Numbered from the stretch's first letter, positions 48,494-58,928 are shown. The stretch: 64,000 bases of DNA from Hoeflea sp. IMCC20628 (GCF_001011155.1 NZ_CP011479.1:4537662-4601661), one strand, 5' to 3'. Translations and numbers: made by a program. The notes: generated by a model not told the origin, from the letters alone.

Positions 48494-49102
48494 ATGTTCG
48501 CAGGCGCGCAAGTATCCCTTTATCCGATGACCGATGGGTTCGTCGACGTGATCGTGTCATCGCTTTCGGCGCTTGATCCGTACCGTGACCGGCTCAGGAT
48601 CGAGACCGACGATATCTCGACGCTGATTGTCGGTCCGCCCGAAGTGCTGTTCCCGGCGCTGCGTGATCTCTATGTTGCCGCCGCCGCATCGCGGCAGCAT
48701 GTGGTGCTGCGGGCGACGCTGTCGCGCGGATGTCCCGGCGAGCCGGATGACCCGATCTGCCAGACATCTTCACTGGCCAATCCATCCGAATCGCTTGAAA
48801 GCCGTCAGGCCGGGGCGCAGGCCGTACTGGCCGAAACCGCTATGACCGGGGAAGTCGCCCGGGCACAGTTCTCGCTCTATGTGATGGGCGCCGGCGACCA
48901 CATGGCCGAGATCATGGGCTGTATCGATTTTCTCAAATCAAGCGGCTGTTTCGACCGGTCGAAGAATTTCTGCACCCGCCTCATCGGCGATTCAGGGCCG
49001 GTGTTTGCCACGCTGCAGCAGGCCTTCTGCCGCTTCGGCCCGCCGCAAGGCCACGTCACCATCGATCTGACGGTTTCCGCCAACAGCCCTTCGATCCGCT
49101 GA
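48494..49102 (+). CDS. ykoF: YkoF-like thiamine/hydroxymethylpyrimidine-binding protein
   Basis: The 202-residue cytoplasmic protein is of the YkoF family, two ferredoxin-like halves that bind thiamine. The halves are visible as GAQVSLYPMTDGFVDVIVSS and ARAQFSLYVMGAGDHMAEIM (pattern A-Q-x-S-L-Y repeated). AAGGAGG stands 10 bases before the ATG and lies within the riboswitch end. It heads the ykoF-thiX-thiZ-thiY operon under TPP control. Confidence 0.92.
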   Translation: MFAGAQVSLYPMTDGFVDVIVSSLSALDPYRDRLRIETDDISTLIVGPPEVLFPALRDLYVAAAASRQHVVLRATLSRGCPGEPDDPICQTSSLANPSESLESRQAGAQAVLAETAMTGEVARAQFSLYVMGAGDHMAEIMGCIDFLKSSGCFDRSKNFCTRLIGDSGPVFATLQQAFCRFGPPQGHVTIDLTVSANSPSIR

Positions 49103-49106
49103 TCCC

Positions 49107-49895
49107 ATGGCTCGTTTACCGTCCGGGCTACCGGCGGCAAGGCTTGTTCAAGGCCTGCCGGCCATTCTCAGTGTGCTCACCGCGCTTTGTGTGTGGGAAA
49201 TCTATGTCCGGCTGTCGGGCATCTCGGCGCTGGTGCTGCCTGCGCCCTCGCGGGTGGCGCAGCAGATCGTGGTCAACCGCGACATGCTCTGGGCCAACAC
49301 GCTGCCGACACTTTATGCAACGCTGACCGGGTTCGCGTTCTCGGTCTCGGTGGCGTTTTTGCTGTCGCTGCTGATTGATTTCACCCCGAAGCTGCGCCGC
49401 GCGCTGTTTCCAGTGTTCGTCATCAGCCAGACCCTGCCGCTGGTGGCGATAGCGCCGCTGGTGGTGCTGTGGTTCGGCTTCGGGCTGACGCCAAAGATCC
49501 TGCTGGTGGCGCTGGTCACCTTCTTCCCGATGCTGGTGGCGCTGGTTGATGGTTACGAGTCCACCGAACCCGACATCGAGGCGCTGCTCGGCTCGATGGG
49601 GGCATCCCGCTGGAGCATCTTCCGCCGTGCCCGGTTCCCTTCGGCGATGCCCTATTTTTTCGCCGGGCTTCGGATCTCGATCACCTATGCGGTGGTGGCG
49701 GCAATCTTCGCCGAATATGTCGGCGCCCGCGCCGGTCTCGGCATAGTCATCCTCAACGCCAAGAACAGTTTTCGCCCCGACCTGATGCTCGCCGCCGTGG
49801 TGATCAGCTCGTTGCTGACGCTGCTGCTGTTTGGCGCCACCGCGCTGTTGCAGCGCCTCGTGTTGAGCTGGCGGCATGCGGGGGCAGCGCCATGA
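49107..49895 (+). CDS. thiX: ABC permease for thiamine-pyrimidine precursor (ThiX-like)
   Basis: The 262-residue protein has six membrane helices. The conserved permease loop lies near residue 160 (ALLGSMGASRWSIFRRARFP, EAA motif). It resembles SsuC/TauC-type permeases; the TPP switch and ThiY neighbour assign it to HMP or formylaminopyrimidine uptake. It starts 4 bases after ykoF and overlaps thiZ by four bases (ATGA). Confidence 0.9.
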   Translation: MARLPSGLPAARLVQGLPAILSVLTALCVWEIYVRLSGISALVLPAPSRVAQQIVVNRDMLWANTLPTLYATLTGFAFSVSVAFLLSLLIDFTPKLRRALFPVFVISQTLPLVAIAPLVVLWFGFGLTPKILLVALVTFFPMLVALVDGYESTEPDIEALLGSMGASRWSIFRRARFPSAMPYFFAGLRISITYAVVAAIFAEYVGARAGLGIVILNAKNSFRPDLMLAAVVISSLLTLLLFGATALLQRLVLSWRHAGAAP

Positions 49896-50641
49896 CCGCT
49901 TTGCAAATCCAAAACGTTTCACTCACGCTGGGCGGCACGCCGGTGCTCGACGATATCTCGCTGCAGGTCGGCAAGGGCGAATTCGTGTCGATCCTCGGAC
50001 CGTCCGGATGTGGCAAGTCGAGCCTGTTCCGGCTGCTCACCGGTGCGCTGTCGCCGGACCGGGGCACAATCGGGGTCAATGGCGCACCGCTCAGCCAAAA
50101 CCCGCAGGCCTTTGCCTTCATGCCGCAGCGTGACGCGCTGATGCCGTGGCGGCGGATTATCGACAACGTCATCCTCGGGCTGGAAGTGCAGGGGATGGAT
50201 CGTGACGAAGCCCGCGCCAAGGTACTGCCGCTGTTTTCAACCTTCGGGCTGGATGGTTTCGAGCAGCATTACCCGGCGCAACTCTCCGGCGGCATGCGCC
50301 AGCGGGCAGCCCTTTTGCGCACCATCGTACAGGACCGGCCGGTGCAATTGCTTGATGAACCGTTCGGCGCGCTCGACGCACTGACCCGCGCCGAGATGCA
50401 GGGCTGGCTGGAAAGCCGCTGGCAGCAGGCCCACTGGACCACATTGCTGGTCACTCACGATGTGCGCGAGGCGGTGGCGCTGTCGGACCGGATCTATGTG
50501 TTCTCACGCAGGCCGGCCCGGATCATCGCCGAATTTGCTGTCTCCGGCCCGCGCCCGCGCCTTGGCCGTCCCCCCTCCGCCGAGGCCGTCCAGCTTGAAG
50601 CCCAGCTCCTCGACACCCTTCTCACCCAAACCGGAGACTGA
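49892..50641 (+). CDS. thiZ: ABC ATPase for thiamine-pyrimidine precursor (ThiZ-like)
   Basis: The 249-residue ATPase has Walker A GPSGCGKSSLFRLL near residue 36, signature QLSGGMRQRAALLRT near 131 and Walker B QLLDEPFGALD with THDVREAVALSDR. It energises ThiX. It is coupled by ATGA overlap to thiX; thiY begins 2 bases after the stop. Confidence 0.92.
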   Translation: MTALQIQNVSLTLGGTPVLDDISLQVGKGEFVSILGPSGCGKSSLFRLLTGALSPDRGTIGVNGAPLSQNPQAFAFMPQRDALMPWRRIIDNVILGLEVQGMDRDEARAKVLPLFSTFGLDGFEQHYPAQLSGGMRQRAALLRTIVQDRPVQLLDEPFGALDALTRAEMQGWLESRWQQAHWTTLLVTHDVREAVALSDRIYVFSRRPARIIAEFAVSGPRPRLGRPPSAEAVQLEAQLLDTLLTQTGD

Positions 50642-50643
50642 TC

Positions 50644-51627
50644 ATGAAACATCTTCTCACTGCCCTGGCCCTGCTCATTGCTGTGCCGGTACAGGCCGCG
50701 GAAAAGCTCACCGTGGCGCTCGACTGGACGCCCAACACCAATCATGTCGGGCTTTACGTCGCCCAGGCCAAAGGCTGGTTCAAGGAAGCCGGTCTCGATG
50801 TCGAGATCCTGCCCTATACCGACACCTCGTCGGGCACGCTTGTTGCGACCGGCGTTGCGCAGTTCGGAATCTTGAGCGCCGTCGGCTTCCACAGCCAGCG
50901 CTCGATGGGCGCCGACATGACGGCGGTGATGGCGGTGGTTCAGCACGAGACCGGGCGTCTCGTCTTCAATGGCGAACGCGAGGACATTCAACGTCCCGCG
51001 GACCTTGATGGAAAGATCTATGCCGGTTTCGGCAGTGCCTGGGAAAATGCGCTGATATCCTCAATCATAAAGCACGATGGCGGCGAGGGCACATTCGACA
51101 CGGTGACGCTCGGCACCTCGGCCTATGAGGCGCTGGCCAATGGCTCGGTCGATTTCACCCTTGAAGTCAGTACCTGGGAAGGTGTGAATTCCGTGCTGCT
51201 GAACCGGCCGCAGCGGACGTTCAGCTATGCCGATTACGGCGTACCGGACCAACACACCACTTTTCTGGGCGGCAACGGCACCTGGCTTGCGGCCAATGCG
51301 GAAACGGCAACTGCTTTCGTTCAGGCAGCGCAGCGTGGTTACGCTTTCGCCGCCGACAATCCGGATGCCGCCGCCGACATGCTGATCTCCGGGACGGGCG
51401 GCATGCTGTCCAACCCGGACCTGGTCCACGCCTCGATGAAGGCGCTGGTCGAGGGAGGGTTCCTGCGTGATGCGGGCGAGCCCGTTGGCCTGATCGACGC
51501 CGATCTCATCACCGGCATCACCGGGTTCCTGTTTGAGGCCGGCATCTTGCGTGACGCCAATGGCGATACACTTACCGAGATGCCGGACGTGTCGGGCTGG
51601 TACACCAACGCCTGTCTGGCTGAGTAG
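50644..51627 (+). CDS. thiY: Periplasmic pyrimidine-precursor-binding protein (ThiY, NMT1/THI5-like)
   Basis: The 327-residue protein has a signal peptide (MKHLLTALALLIAVPVQAAE). An NMT1/THI5-like domain follows, beginning LTVALDWTPNTNHVGLYVAQ and continuing AKGWFKEAGLDVEILPYTD. In other bacteria ThiY binds N-formyl-4-amino-5-aminomethyl-2-methylpyrimidine for salvage. With ThiX and ThiZ it forms the transporter. A hairpin follows the stop. Confidence 0.93.
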   Translation: MKHLLTALALLIAVPVQAAEKLTVALDWTPNTNHVGLYVAQAKGWFKEAGLDVEILPYTDTSSGTLVATGVAQFGILSAVGFHSQRSMGADMTAVMAVVQHETGRLVFNGEREDIQRPADLDGKIYAGFGSAWENALISSIIKHDGGEGTFDTVTLGTSAYEALANGSVDFTLEVSTWEGVNSVLLNRPQRTFSYADYGVPDQHTTFLGGNGTWLAANAETATAFVQAAQRGYAFAADNPDAAADMLISGTGGMLSNPDLVHASMKALVEGGFLRDAGEPVGLIDADLITGITGFLFEAGILRDANGDTLTEMPDVSGWYTNACLAE

Positions 51628-51637
51628 GGTCTAAGTA

Positions 51638-51665
51638 AACCGGAGCCGGCAAAGCGGCTCCGGTT
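51638..51665 (+). terminator. Hairpin after the thi operon
   Basis: AACCGGAGCCG (51638-51648) and CGGCTCCGGTT (51655-51665) form a perfect 11-bp stem with a GCAAAG loop, 10 bases after thiY. The T-run is poor (TTGATC), so it may act as an RNA-stabilising end as much as a terminator. Confidence 0.65.
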
Positions 51666-51766
51666 GATCTGCATGCGCATTGCGGAATCCAGTTGACCCA
51701 AAATTCCGGCCATGTAACCCAAGTCGTAACTGTGCACATTGCACGCCGCGCAACGGGATGGGTTTC

Positions 51767-53533
51767 ATGACCACCGACCAGATCATGCTGTTTGGAATTC
51801 TTGTCGTCCTGTTCGGGATGCTGGTCTGGGGCCGGGTCCGCTACGATCTTGTTGCCTTCGTGGCGCTGCTGGTCACGGTGCTGGCCGGGTTGATCGAGCC
51901 GGACGAGGCGTTTCACGGCTTTGGCCACCCGGCCGTCGTCATCATCGCGCTGGTGCTGATCGTCTCGCGCGGGTTGATGAATTCCGGCGCGGTCGAATTT
52001 ATCGCCCGCTTCGTCACCAGCCCCGACCGGACCCTGCCGGTGCATATCGGTATCATGGCGGTGGTCGGCGCAATTCTGTCGGCGATCATCAACAATGTCG
52101 CAGCACTTGCGCTGCTGATGTCTCTCGACATGGATGCGGCGCGCAAGGCCAAGCGGGCGGTGTCTCTGACGCTGATGCCCTTGTCCTTCGGCACCATCCT
52201 TGGCGGCATGATCACCCTGATCGGCACGCCACCCAACATCGTCATCGCCCAATACCGCCAGGATGTGCTGGGCGAGCCGTTCTCGATGTTCGATTTCGCG
52301 CCGGTCGGCATCGCCGTGGCGATTGCCGGCATTGCCTATGTCGCCTTCATCGGCTGGCGGCTGATACCGGCCCGCGCCGACGCGATGTCGCTGGAAGGCG
52401 ACGCCGGGCTTTATGTTGCCGAAGCCCGGGTCAAGGAAGATTCCAAATCGATCGGTCAATCGGTGGGCGAGCTCTATCCGGTTGCCGAAGAAAACGATGT
52501 GACCATTCTGGGGCTGGCGCGGCAGGGCAAGCGCCTGCCCGGTCTGTCGCAGAGCCGCGAAATCCGTGAAGGTGATTTCCTGGTGCTGGAGGGCGATCCG
52601 AAACAGATCGAGGCCTTCATGGGCGCCGCCGAACTCGATGTCACCGGCACCGAGGAGCACAAGGGCCTGATGGGCAAGTCGCTCTCGCTCGTCGAGGCCA
52701 TTGTACCGGAAGAGGCCAATGTCGTCGGCCGCACCATGCTGGGAATGCGGCTGGTCCAGCGCCACGGGGTGACGCTGCTCGGCATCTCACGCCAGGGCAG
52801 ACGGTTCCGCGAGCGGGTCAGCAGCCTGCCGATCAAGGCCGGCGATCTGCTGCTCTTGATCGGGCCCGACAAGAACATCGCCGCCGCCAGCCAGTGGCTC
52901 GGCGTGCTGCCCTTGGAAAACCGCCGGCTCGAGGTTCTGCAGCGGACCAAGGCGCTCTTGGCCATCGGCATTTTCGCAGCGGCGATCGCGCTGTCGGTTC
53001 TCGGCATCACCTCGCTGGCAATCGCCTTGGGGCTTTGCGTGGTGGCCTATCTGCTGCTCGGCATCATCAGCGGTCGCGATTTCTATACGCTGATCCAGTG
53101 GAAGGTGATCGTGCTGCTCGCCTGCCTCATTCCCGTCGCCGCGGCGCTGGAAGACACCGGCGGCAGCCAGCTGATCGCCAATCTGATCGTCACCCAGACC
53201 GCCAATTTGCCGGCTTGGGGCGTGCTGGCCGTGCTGATGATCATCACTATGACACTGTCGGATTTTCTCAACAATGTCGCGACCGCGCTGATCGCCGCGC
53301 CCATCGGCGTCTCCGTCGCCAATTCCATCGGCGCCAATCCGGATCCGTTCCTGATGGGTGTGGCGGTGGCCGCCTCCTGCGCCTTCCTCACCCCGATCGG
53401 CCACAAGAACAACACCATCATCATGGGCCCCGGCAACTACAAGTTCGGCGACTACTGGCGCATGGGCCTGATGCTGGAAGTGATCGTCATCGTGGTGGGT
53501 GTGCCGATGATTGCCTGGGTCTGGCCGTTTTAG
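51767..53533 (+). CDS. SLC13-family transporter with two TrkA-C domains
   Basis: The 588-residue transporter has about 11-12 helices in two halves. Each half has its own signature: GMITLIGTPPNIVIAQYRQ near residue 147 and SDFLNNVATALIAAPIGVS near 498. Two cytosolic TrkA-C domains lie between them (about 208-290 and 295-375, e.g. REGDFLVLEGDPKQIEAF). Substrates in this family are sulphate, dicarboxylates or cations. The chosen ATG (51767) is one of two close together (51758). The 3' end (YWRMGLMLEV to WPF) is echoed at 54.24 kb. Confidence 0.92.
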   Translation: MTTDQIMLFGILVVLFGMLVWGRVRYDLVAFVALLVTVLAGLIEPDEAFHGFGHPAVVIIALVLIVSRGLMNSGAVEFIARFVTSPDRTLPVHIGIMAVVGAILSAIINNVAALALLMSLDMDAARKAKRAVSLTLMPLSFGTILGGMITLIGTPPNIVIAQYRQDVLGEPFSMFDFAPVGIAVAIAGIAYVAFIGWRLIPARADAMSLEGDAGLYVAEARVKEDSKSIGQSVGELYPVAEENDVTILGLARQGKRLPGLSQSREIREGDFLVLEGDPKQIEAFMGAAELDVTGTEEHKGLMGKSLSLVEAIVPEEANVVGRTMLGMRLVQRHGVTLLGISRQGRRFRERVSSLPIKAGDLLLLIGPDKNIAAASQWLGVLPLENRRLEVLQRTKALLAIGIFAAAIALSVLGITSLAIALGLCVVAYLLLGIISGRDFYTLIQWKVIVLLACLIPVAAALEDTGGSQLIANLIVTQTANLPAWGVLAVLMIITMTLSDFLNNVATALIAAPIGVSVANSIGANPDPFLMGVAVAASCAFLTPIGHKNNTIIMGPGNYKFGDYWRMGLMLEVIVIVVGVPMIAWVWPF

Positions 53534-53615
53534 AGGGCGGGAATTGCAACAGGCTTTGGTTGCATTGCTCCGTTGTCCATTGGGGCTAATGGGCACACCC
53601 GGAGCCGCACGAACC

Positions 53616-53655
53616 TTGATAATTCAATGTGGTTCACCTACAATCATGGTGAACC
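53616..53655 (+). promoter_or_regulatory. Promoter-operator of the toxin-antitoxin operon
   Basis: TTGATA (53616-53621), 17 bases, TACAAT (53639-53644) make a near-consensus promoter. GGTTCACC (53631-53638) and GGTGAACC (53648-53655) form a perfect palindrome whose 9-base centre begins with the -10 box. This is the expected binding site for the antitoxin that represses its own operon. Confidence 0.85.
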
Positions 53656-53671
53656 AAAGAAGGTCATCACC

Positions 53672-53917
53672 ATGTCCGCCTTTACCGTCCGCGTGCCCGA
53701 CGAGACTGCCGAGCGGCTTGACCAGATCGCCGAAAAACAGGATCGGTCCCGCTCCTACATGGCTGCAAAAGCCATCGAGGATTTTGTCGCCCGGGAAGAA
53801 TGGCAGCTTGCTGAAATTGAAGCGGGGCTTGCCGAAGCCGAGAGCGGGCAGTTTGCCAGCCCCGATGATGTTGCCAGCGTGATTGCCAAATATGTGCAGC
53901 CTGCCCGCCAGCCATGA
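53672..53917 (+). CDS. Ribbon-helix-helix antitoxin (CopG/RelB type)
   Basis: The 81-residue protein starts MSAFTVRVPDETAERLDQIA, a ribbon-helix-helix DNA-binding segment (residues 1-45). An acidic C-terminal part follows that should wrap the toxin. The frame opens 99 bases earlier, but the ATG at 53672 follows the promoter and operator. It overlaps the toxin start by four bases (ATGA), so production is coupled. Confidence 0.9.
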   Translation: MSAFTVRVPDETAERLDQIAEKQDRSRSYMAAKAIEDFVAREEWQLAEIEAGLAEAESGQFASPDDVASVIAKYVQPARQP

Positions 53918-54207
53918 CGCGCCGGACGATCAGGTGGACGCGCCTTGCGCTGAGGCGTCTGGACCAGATTGGTGCGTATATTGCCCAGAATAACCCCCAA
54001 GCGTCCGCCCGCGTCCTATCCCGCATCGTGACTGCGGTGGACGCCTTGGCAGCGCAGCCCGCGATGGGCCGTGCCGGCAGGATCAAAGCCACGCGTGAAC
54101 TGGTGCTGGCCGATATTCCCTACATCATTGCCTACCGCGTCACGGACAATCACGTGGATATCCTGACCGTGATGCAGGCTGCCCAGAAATGGCCTGAGAC
54201 GCTTTAG
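53914..54207 (+). CDS. ParE/RelE-type toxin
   Basis: The 97-residue protein has the RelE/ParE fold. RTIRWTRLALRRLDQIGAYI opens it and ALAAQPAMGRAGRIKATREL with VLADIPYIIAYRVTDNHVDI forms the toxin core. ParE members inhibit gyrase, RelE members cleave mRNA; the sequence looks closer to ParE but the target is not proven. It is the second gene of the operon. Confidence 0.9.
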   Translation: MTRRTIRWTRLALRRLDQIGAYIAQNNPQASARVLSRIVTAVDALAAQPAMGRAGRIKATRELVLADIPYIIAYRVTDNHVDILTVMQAAQKWPETL

Positions 54208-54237
54208 CAAGGCATCGGCCTGATGTGCCGGCGGAAT

Positions 54238-54312
54238 CTTCTGGCGCATGGGCCTGATGTTGGAAGTGCTGATGGTCGCAGTGCCGATGATTGCGTGGAT
54301 CTGGCCTTTTGA
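54238..54312 (+). pseudogene. 3'-end remnant of a second SLC13-type transporter gene
   Basis: The segment encodes WRMGLMLEVLMVAVPMIAWI then WPF, almost the C-terminus of the transporter that ends at 53533 (WRMGLMLEVIVIVVGVPMIA). Two residues are missing and several bases differ, and the stop codon is lost (TTTGAG instead of TTTTAG). No upstream part of a transporter is present; the toxin-antitoxin operon occupies that space. It is a diverged paralogue fragment, not a fresh copy. Confidence 0.75.
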
Positions 54313-54351
54313 GGGGCACATCCGGCACTTTCATCCGGATTGGAGATGCCG

Positions 54352-54987
54352 CTACACAGAACCCTGTTGTGTCGCCAAGAACGTGATGGCTGCAAAGAAG
54401 CAGGTGGAGGCGGCGATGACAAATCCATGCCAGATCGCGTTGGCGAACTTCATCGTCTTGGACGCATGGAAAACCACGCCAACGGTGTAGAGCAGCCCGC
54501 CGGCAATGATATAGCCGAAAGGCAGCACCGACCATGACGACCAGATCAGGATCATGCTCATCCAGCCCATGATCAGATAAAGCGTGGGGCCAAAACGGCC
54601 GGGCGTGCTCCAGAACACCAGCTTGAGCGTCATGCCGATGATCGCCAGCGCCCAGACAACGGCAAGAACAACATAAGCCAGACCGCTGCCGATCATGACG
54701 ACCAGCGGCGTATAGGTGCCGGCGATTTTCAGATAGATCGCCGCATGATCGATCCGCCGCAGGACCGGCCGGATGCTCTCCCACGGGGTCATGTGATAAA
54801 ACGCCGAGGCCGTGAACGTGGCTATCAAGGTGAGCGCATAGATCGTTATTGCTGCAATTTCTCCAGGCGAGGCGACCGGGGCTGACCACATCAGCAACAA
54901 AGCGGCCCCAAGCACCGACCCGATGACGCCGATGGCGTGCATGCTGCCGTCAGCAACGCGTTCTGATCTTGTGTAATCGGGATACAT
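54352..54987 (-). CDS. Hemolysin III (HlyIII/PAQR) family membrane protein
   Basis: The 211-residue protein has seven hydrophobic helices. YTRSERVADGSMHAIGVIGS opens it, and SAFYHMTPW, RRIDHAAIYLKIAGTYTPL and the late ANAIWHGFVIAAS carry the conserved Ser and His residues that could bind zinc in PAQR-like proteins. Despite the name, membrane-lipid roles are more likely than haemolysis. It is convergent with the transporter remnant. Confidence 0.92.
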   Translation of the reverse strand: MYPDYTRSERVADGSMHAIGVIGSVLGAALLLMWSAPVASPGEIAAITIYALTLIATFTASAFYHMTPWESIRPVLRRIDHAAIYLKIAGTYTPLVVMIGSGLAYVVLAVVWALAIIGMTLKLVFWSTPGRFGPTLYLIMGWMSMILIWSSWSVLPFGYIIAGGLLYTVGVVFHASKTMKFANAIWHGFVIAASTCFFAAITFLATQQGSV

Positions 54988-55127
54988 GCTTCGCCTTCAT
55001 TCTTCGGATTGATATCTGAAGATTGCCGCCCAGCCGCGCAAATTCAAGGGCGACGGTACTGAAATTCCTGCCGCCAGTCGAGCGAACCAAGGTAGCAGAT
55101 TGTCACAGGGGCCACGAAGCCTGTCGG

Positions 55128-55676
55128 CTATGAGTCTGAAGACGAGAGCGTGTCCCATTCCGTTCGCGTCAGTTCGTACCAGACCTCACCTTGTTCGCTA
55201 CCCGGAATGGGATGGGGAAAGTCGATATGGAGCGTGCGTGCGTACTGCATGCCGATCTTCTCCATCACCCGGCGCGAGGCCTGGTTCGCCGCCATCGTGG
55301 TCGCCGAGATCCTGTCGTAGCCGGCGCTTCCGAACCCCCAGTTGATTAAAGCCAAGGCGCCTTCCGAGGCCAGCCCCTGACCCCAGTCCAACCGGCGCAG
55401 GCGATATCCAATCTCGGCCAATTCAGAACTTTCAGGCCATAAGCAGAACCACCCGACGAAGGCGCCATTGGCGGTGCGGCGCGCCGTCCAGACATGCGGC
55501 TCGGTTCCCCGGGGCATAAGGAACTCTGCGTTTGGATCACTCTCCTCATGGTCGATGGCGTGTCCGCCATTGAGAAAGCGCATGATCTCCGGATCACGCT
55601 CGAGGGCGATGAAATCAGTCCGGTCTTCCGGGCTGCAAGGGCTGAGCGTCAGATGCCTTGTCTGCAACACGACCAT
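55128..55676 (-). CDS. GNAT acetyltransferase, RimJ/RimL-like
   Basis: The 182-residue protein of the RimJ/RimL-type GNAT group starts MVVLQTRHLTLSPCSPEDRT. It includes GYRLRRLDWGQGLASEGALA (acetyl-CoA loop W/RGQGLASEG) near residue 96 and ATTMAANQASRRVMEKIGMQ. The substrate may be a ribosomal N-terminus or an aminoglycoside-like amine. The 140-base gap to the HlyIII gene shows nothing notable. Confidence 0.9.
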   Translation of the reverse strand: MVVLQTRHLTLSPCSPEDRTDFIALERDPEIMRFLNGGHAIDHEESDPNAEFLMPRGTEPHVWTARRTANGAFVGWFCLWPESSELAEIGYRLRRLDWGQGLASEGALALINWGFGSAGYDRISATTMAANQASRRVMEKIGMQYARTLHIDFPHPIPGSEQGEVWYELTRTEWDTLSSSDS

Positions 55677-55856
55677 TTTCGAACCTCAATTCATCGCCTT
55701 GGCGCAGCTATGTGTTGCCAATACAGCGCGTCCAGTTCCCCTGCAAGAATCCTCCTTTTTGAGATCACAGCAAAACCCAGGTTGGCCCCAACGCCATAAT
55801 CTTGATTTCCCATCTCGTTAGGCGGATATATATATGCGCATAAAGAAGCGTTTCCG

Positions 55857-56261
55857 ATGGAGCGGAGCAGTCGGCAGATCATTCGGCGTCTTGAGAAGGA
55901 CGGGGACAGGGCCTTTGGCGTTCATTTTCCCGATGTGCCGGGCTGTTTTTCCGCCGCTGACGAATTGGATGACTTGCTGGCCAATGCCAGCGAAGCCTTG
56001 GCGCTGCATCTGGAGGGCGAAGTATTGCCGCAAGCGCGCACCCTTGAGGTCATGCGCGACGATGCGGACGTGGCGCGCGATCTCAAGGAAGGCGCGTTTC
56101 TTCTGGCGGTGCCGGTGATCCGTTTGAGTGGACGCACCACCAAGGCCAACATCACCATGGATGCAGGGTTGTTGGCGGCAGTGGACGCGACGGCACGGGA
56201 GCGCGGGCTGACCCGCTCGGCATTTCTCGCGGATCTGGCGCGCCGGGAAATTGCTGGCTGA
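55857..56261 (+). CDS. HicB-family antitoxin, apparently without HicA
   Basis: The 134-residue protein has a HicB-type partial RNase-H-fold domain (EKDGDRAFGVHFPDVPGCFS and LLANASEALALHLEGEVLP). A C-terminal ribbon-helix-helix follows (NITMDAGLLAAVDATARERG). The usual short HicA toxin, with its double-stranded-RNA-binding fold, is not found upstream or downstream. The first ten residues (MERSSRQIIR) do not resemble typical HicB starts, so the 5' end may be altered. An AT-rich TATATATAT stretch lies just ahead. Confidence 0.8.
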   Translation: MERSSRQIIRRLEKDGDRAFGVHFPDVPGCFSAADELDDLLANASEALALHLEGEVLPQARTLEVMRDDADVARDLKEGAFLLAVPVIRLSGRTTKANITMDAGLLAAVDATARERGLTRSAFLADLARREIAG

Positions 56262-56490
56262 GCCCTCCCAGACACCCCCAACCTTGACTCCACCGCGCTT
56301 TTCCTGTTTATCCCGCTCAAATCTGCGACGAGCATGACTCCGAGCCGCCGACCGGGACCCTAATTGGTATAAATCGATCCCGGAGGCCAACACCCGACAG
56401 CGCGATGCGCCCTCGGGTGCTGTTTGGCTTTGCATGACGCTCGCCCCATATCTGTTGAAGTGTTTCCTTCAGCAACAACAGGACGACCCT

Positions 56491-58068
<1,578 letters not shown>

Positions 58069-58078
58069 GGGACGGGAC

Positions 58079-58375
58079 ATGAGCACAGATACCGAAGCAC
58101 TGGCCAAACTGCAGCAATTCCGCCGTTCGATCGACAATTTCGACGCGGCGCTGATTCACATCCTGGCCGAGCGCTTCCGGGTGACCAAGGCTGTCGGCGC
58201 GCTGAAGGCGTCGGCCGATCTGCCGCCATCTGATCCGAACCGTGAAGCCGAGCAGGTTGCCCGTCTGCGCGAACTGGCCAAATCCGCCGATCTCGATCCG
58301 GATTTTGCCGAAAAGTTCCTTGAATTCGTCATTCGCGAAGTCATCCAGCATCACAAGCAGGCCGGCGCGAAATGA
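58079..58375 (+). CDS. Chorismate mutase, AroQ class
   Basis: The 98-residue helical protein has the AroQ pattern [34 protein letters not shown] (Arg and Lys of the active site) and [16 protein letters not shown] at the end. It converts chorismate to prephenate for phenylalanine and tyrosine. It starts 10 bases after ffh in the ribosome-related operon, its usual place in alphaproteobacteria. The start is the ATG at 58079, inside a longer frame open from 57812. Confidence 0.93.
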   Translation: MSTDTEALAKLQQFRRSIDNFDAALIHILAERFRVTKAVGALKASADLPPSDPNREAEQVARLRELAKSADLDPDFAEKFLEFVIREVIQHHKQAGAK

Positions 58376-58460
58376 CCACACAGATCTGGCGCTGAGAAGC
58401 GCCCGAAGACATCCACTCAACCAACCAATCAACACACTTGTTAAAACGAAGGAAAAGAAA

Positions 58461-58928
58461 ATGGGATTGAAAATTCGTCTGGCCCGCGGTGGCTCCAAGA
58501 AGCGTCCTTACTACCACGTCATCGTTGCTGACGTGCGTTCGCCACGCGATGGCCGCTTCATCGAGCGTCTGGGCTACTGGAACCCGATGCTGGCCAAGGA
58601 CGACGCCACCCGCGTCAGCCTCAACCAGGAGCGCATCCAGCATTGGCTCGATCACGGCGCGCTGCCGACAGACCGCGTTGCCCGTTTCATGGCCGAAGCC
58701 GGCATGATGACCCGCGAAGCCCGCTCCAACCCGAACAAGGCGCTGCCAGGCAAGAAGGCCCAGGAACGCGTTGCCGAGAAGAAGCAGAAGCAGGACGACG
58801 CAACCGCCGCTGCAGCCCAGGCTGAAGAAGATGCGAAGGCTGCCGTCATCAAGGCTGCTGAAGACGCCGCTGCTGCCGCTGCAGCACCAGCTGAAGAAGC
58901 TCCTGCTGAAGAACCCGCTGCGGAATAA
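58461..58928 (+). CDS. rpsP: 30S ribosomal protein bS16 with long Ala/Glu tail
   Basis: This structural protein of the small ribosomal subunit starts [20 protein letters not shown] and includes [15 protein letters not shown]. It totals 155 residues. The core ends near residue 90; the rest is a Lys/Ala/Glu-rich extension, common in alphaproteobacteria. AAGGAAAAGAAA precedes the ATG at 58461. It is separated from rimM by a hairpin. Confidence 0.97.
   Translation: MGLKIRLARGGSKKRPYYHVIVADVRSPRDGRFIERLGYWNPMLAKDDATRVSLNQERIQHWLDHGALPTDRVARFMAEAGMMTREARSNPNKALPGKKAQERVAEKKQKQDDATAAAAQAEEDAKAAVIKAAEDAAAAAAAPAEEAPAEEPAAE

Noticed and set aside
53914-54207. Assigning the toxin specifically as a gyrase poison.
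   Set aside because: RelE and ParE share the fold and the short sequence does not settle the target.
55691-55882. 63-codon minus-strand frame between the acetyltransferase and hicB.
   Set aside because: It overlaps hicB and its AT-rich promoter region and shows no family; a decayed fragment cannot be excluded but is not supported.
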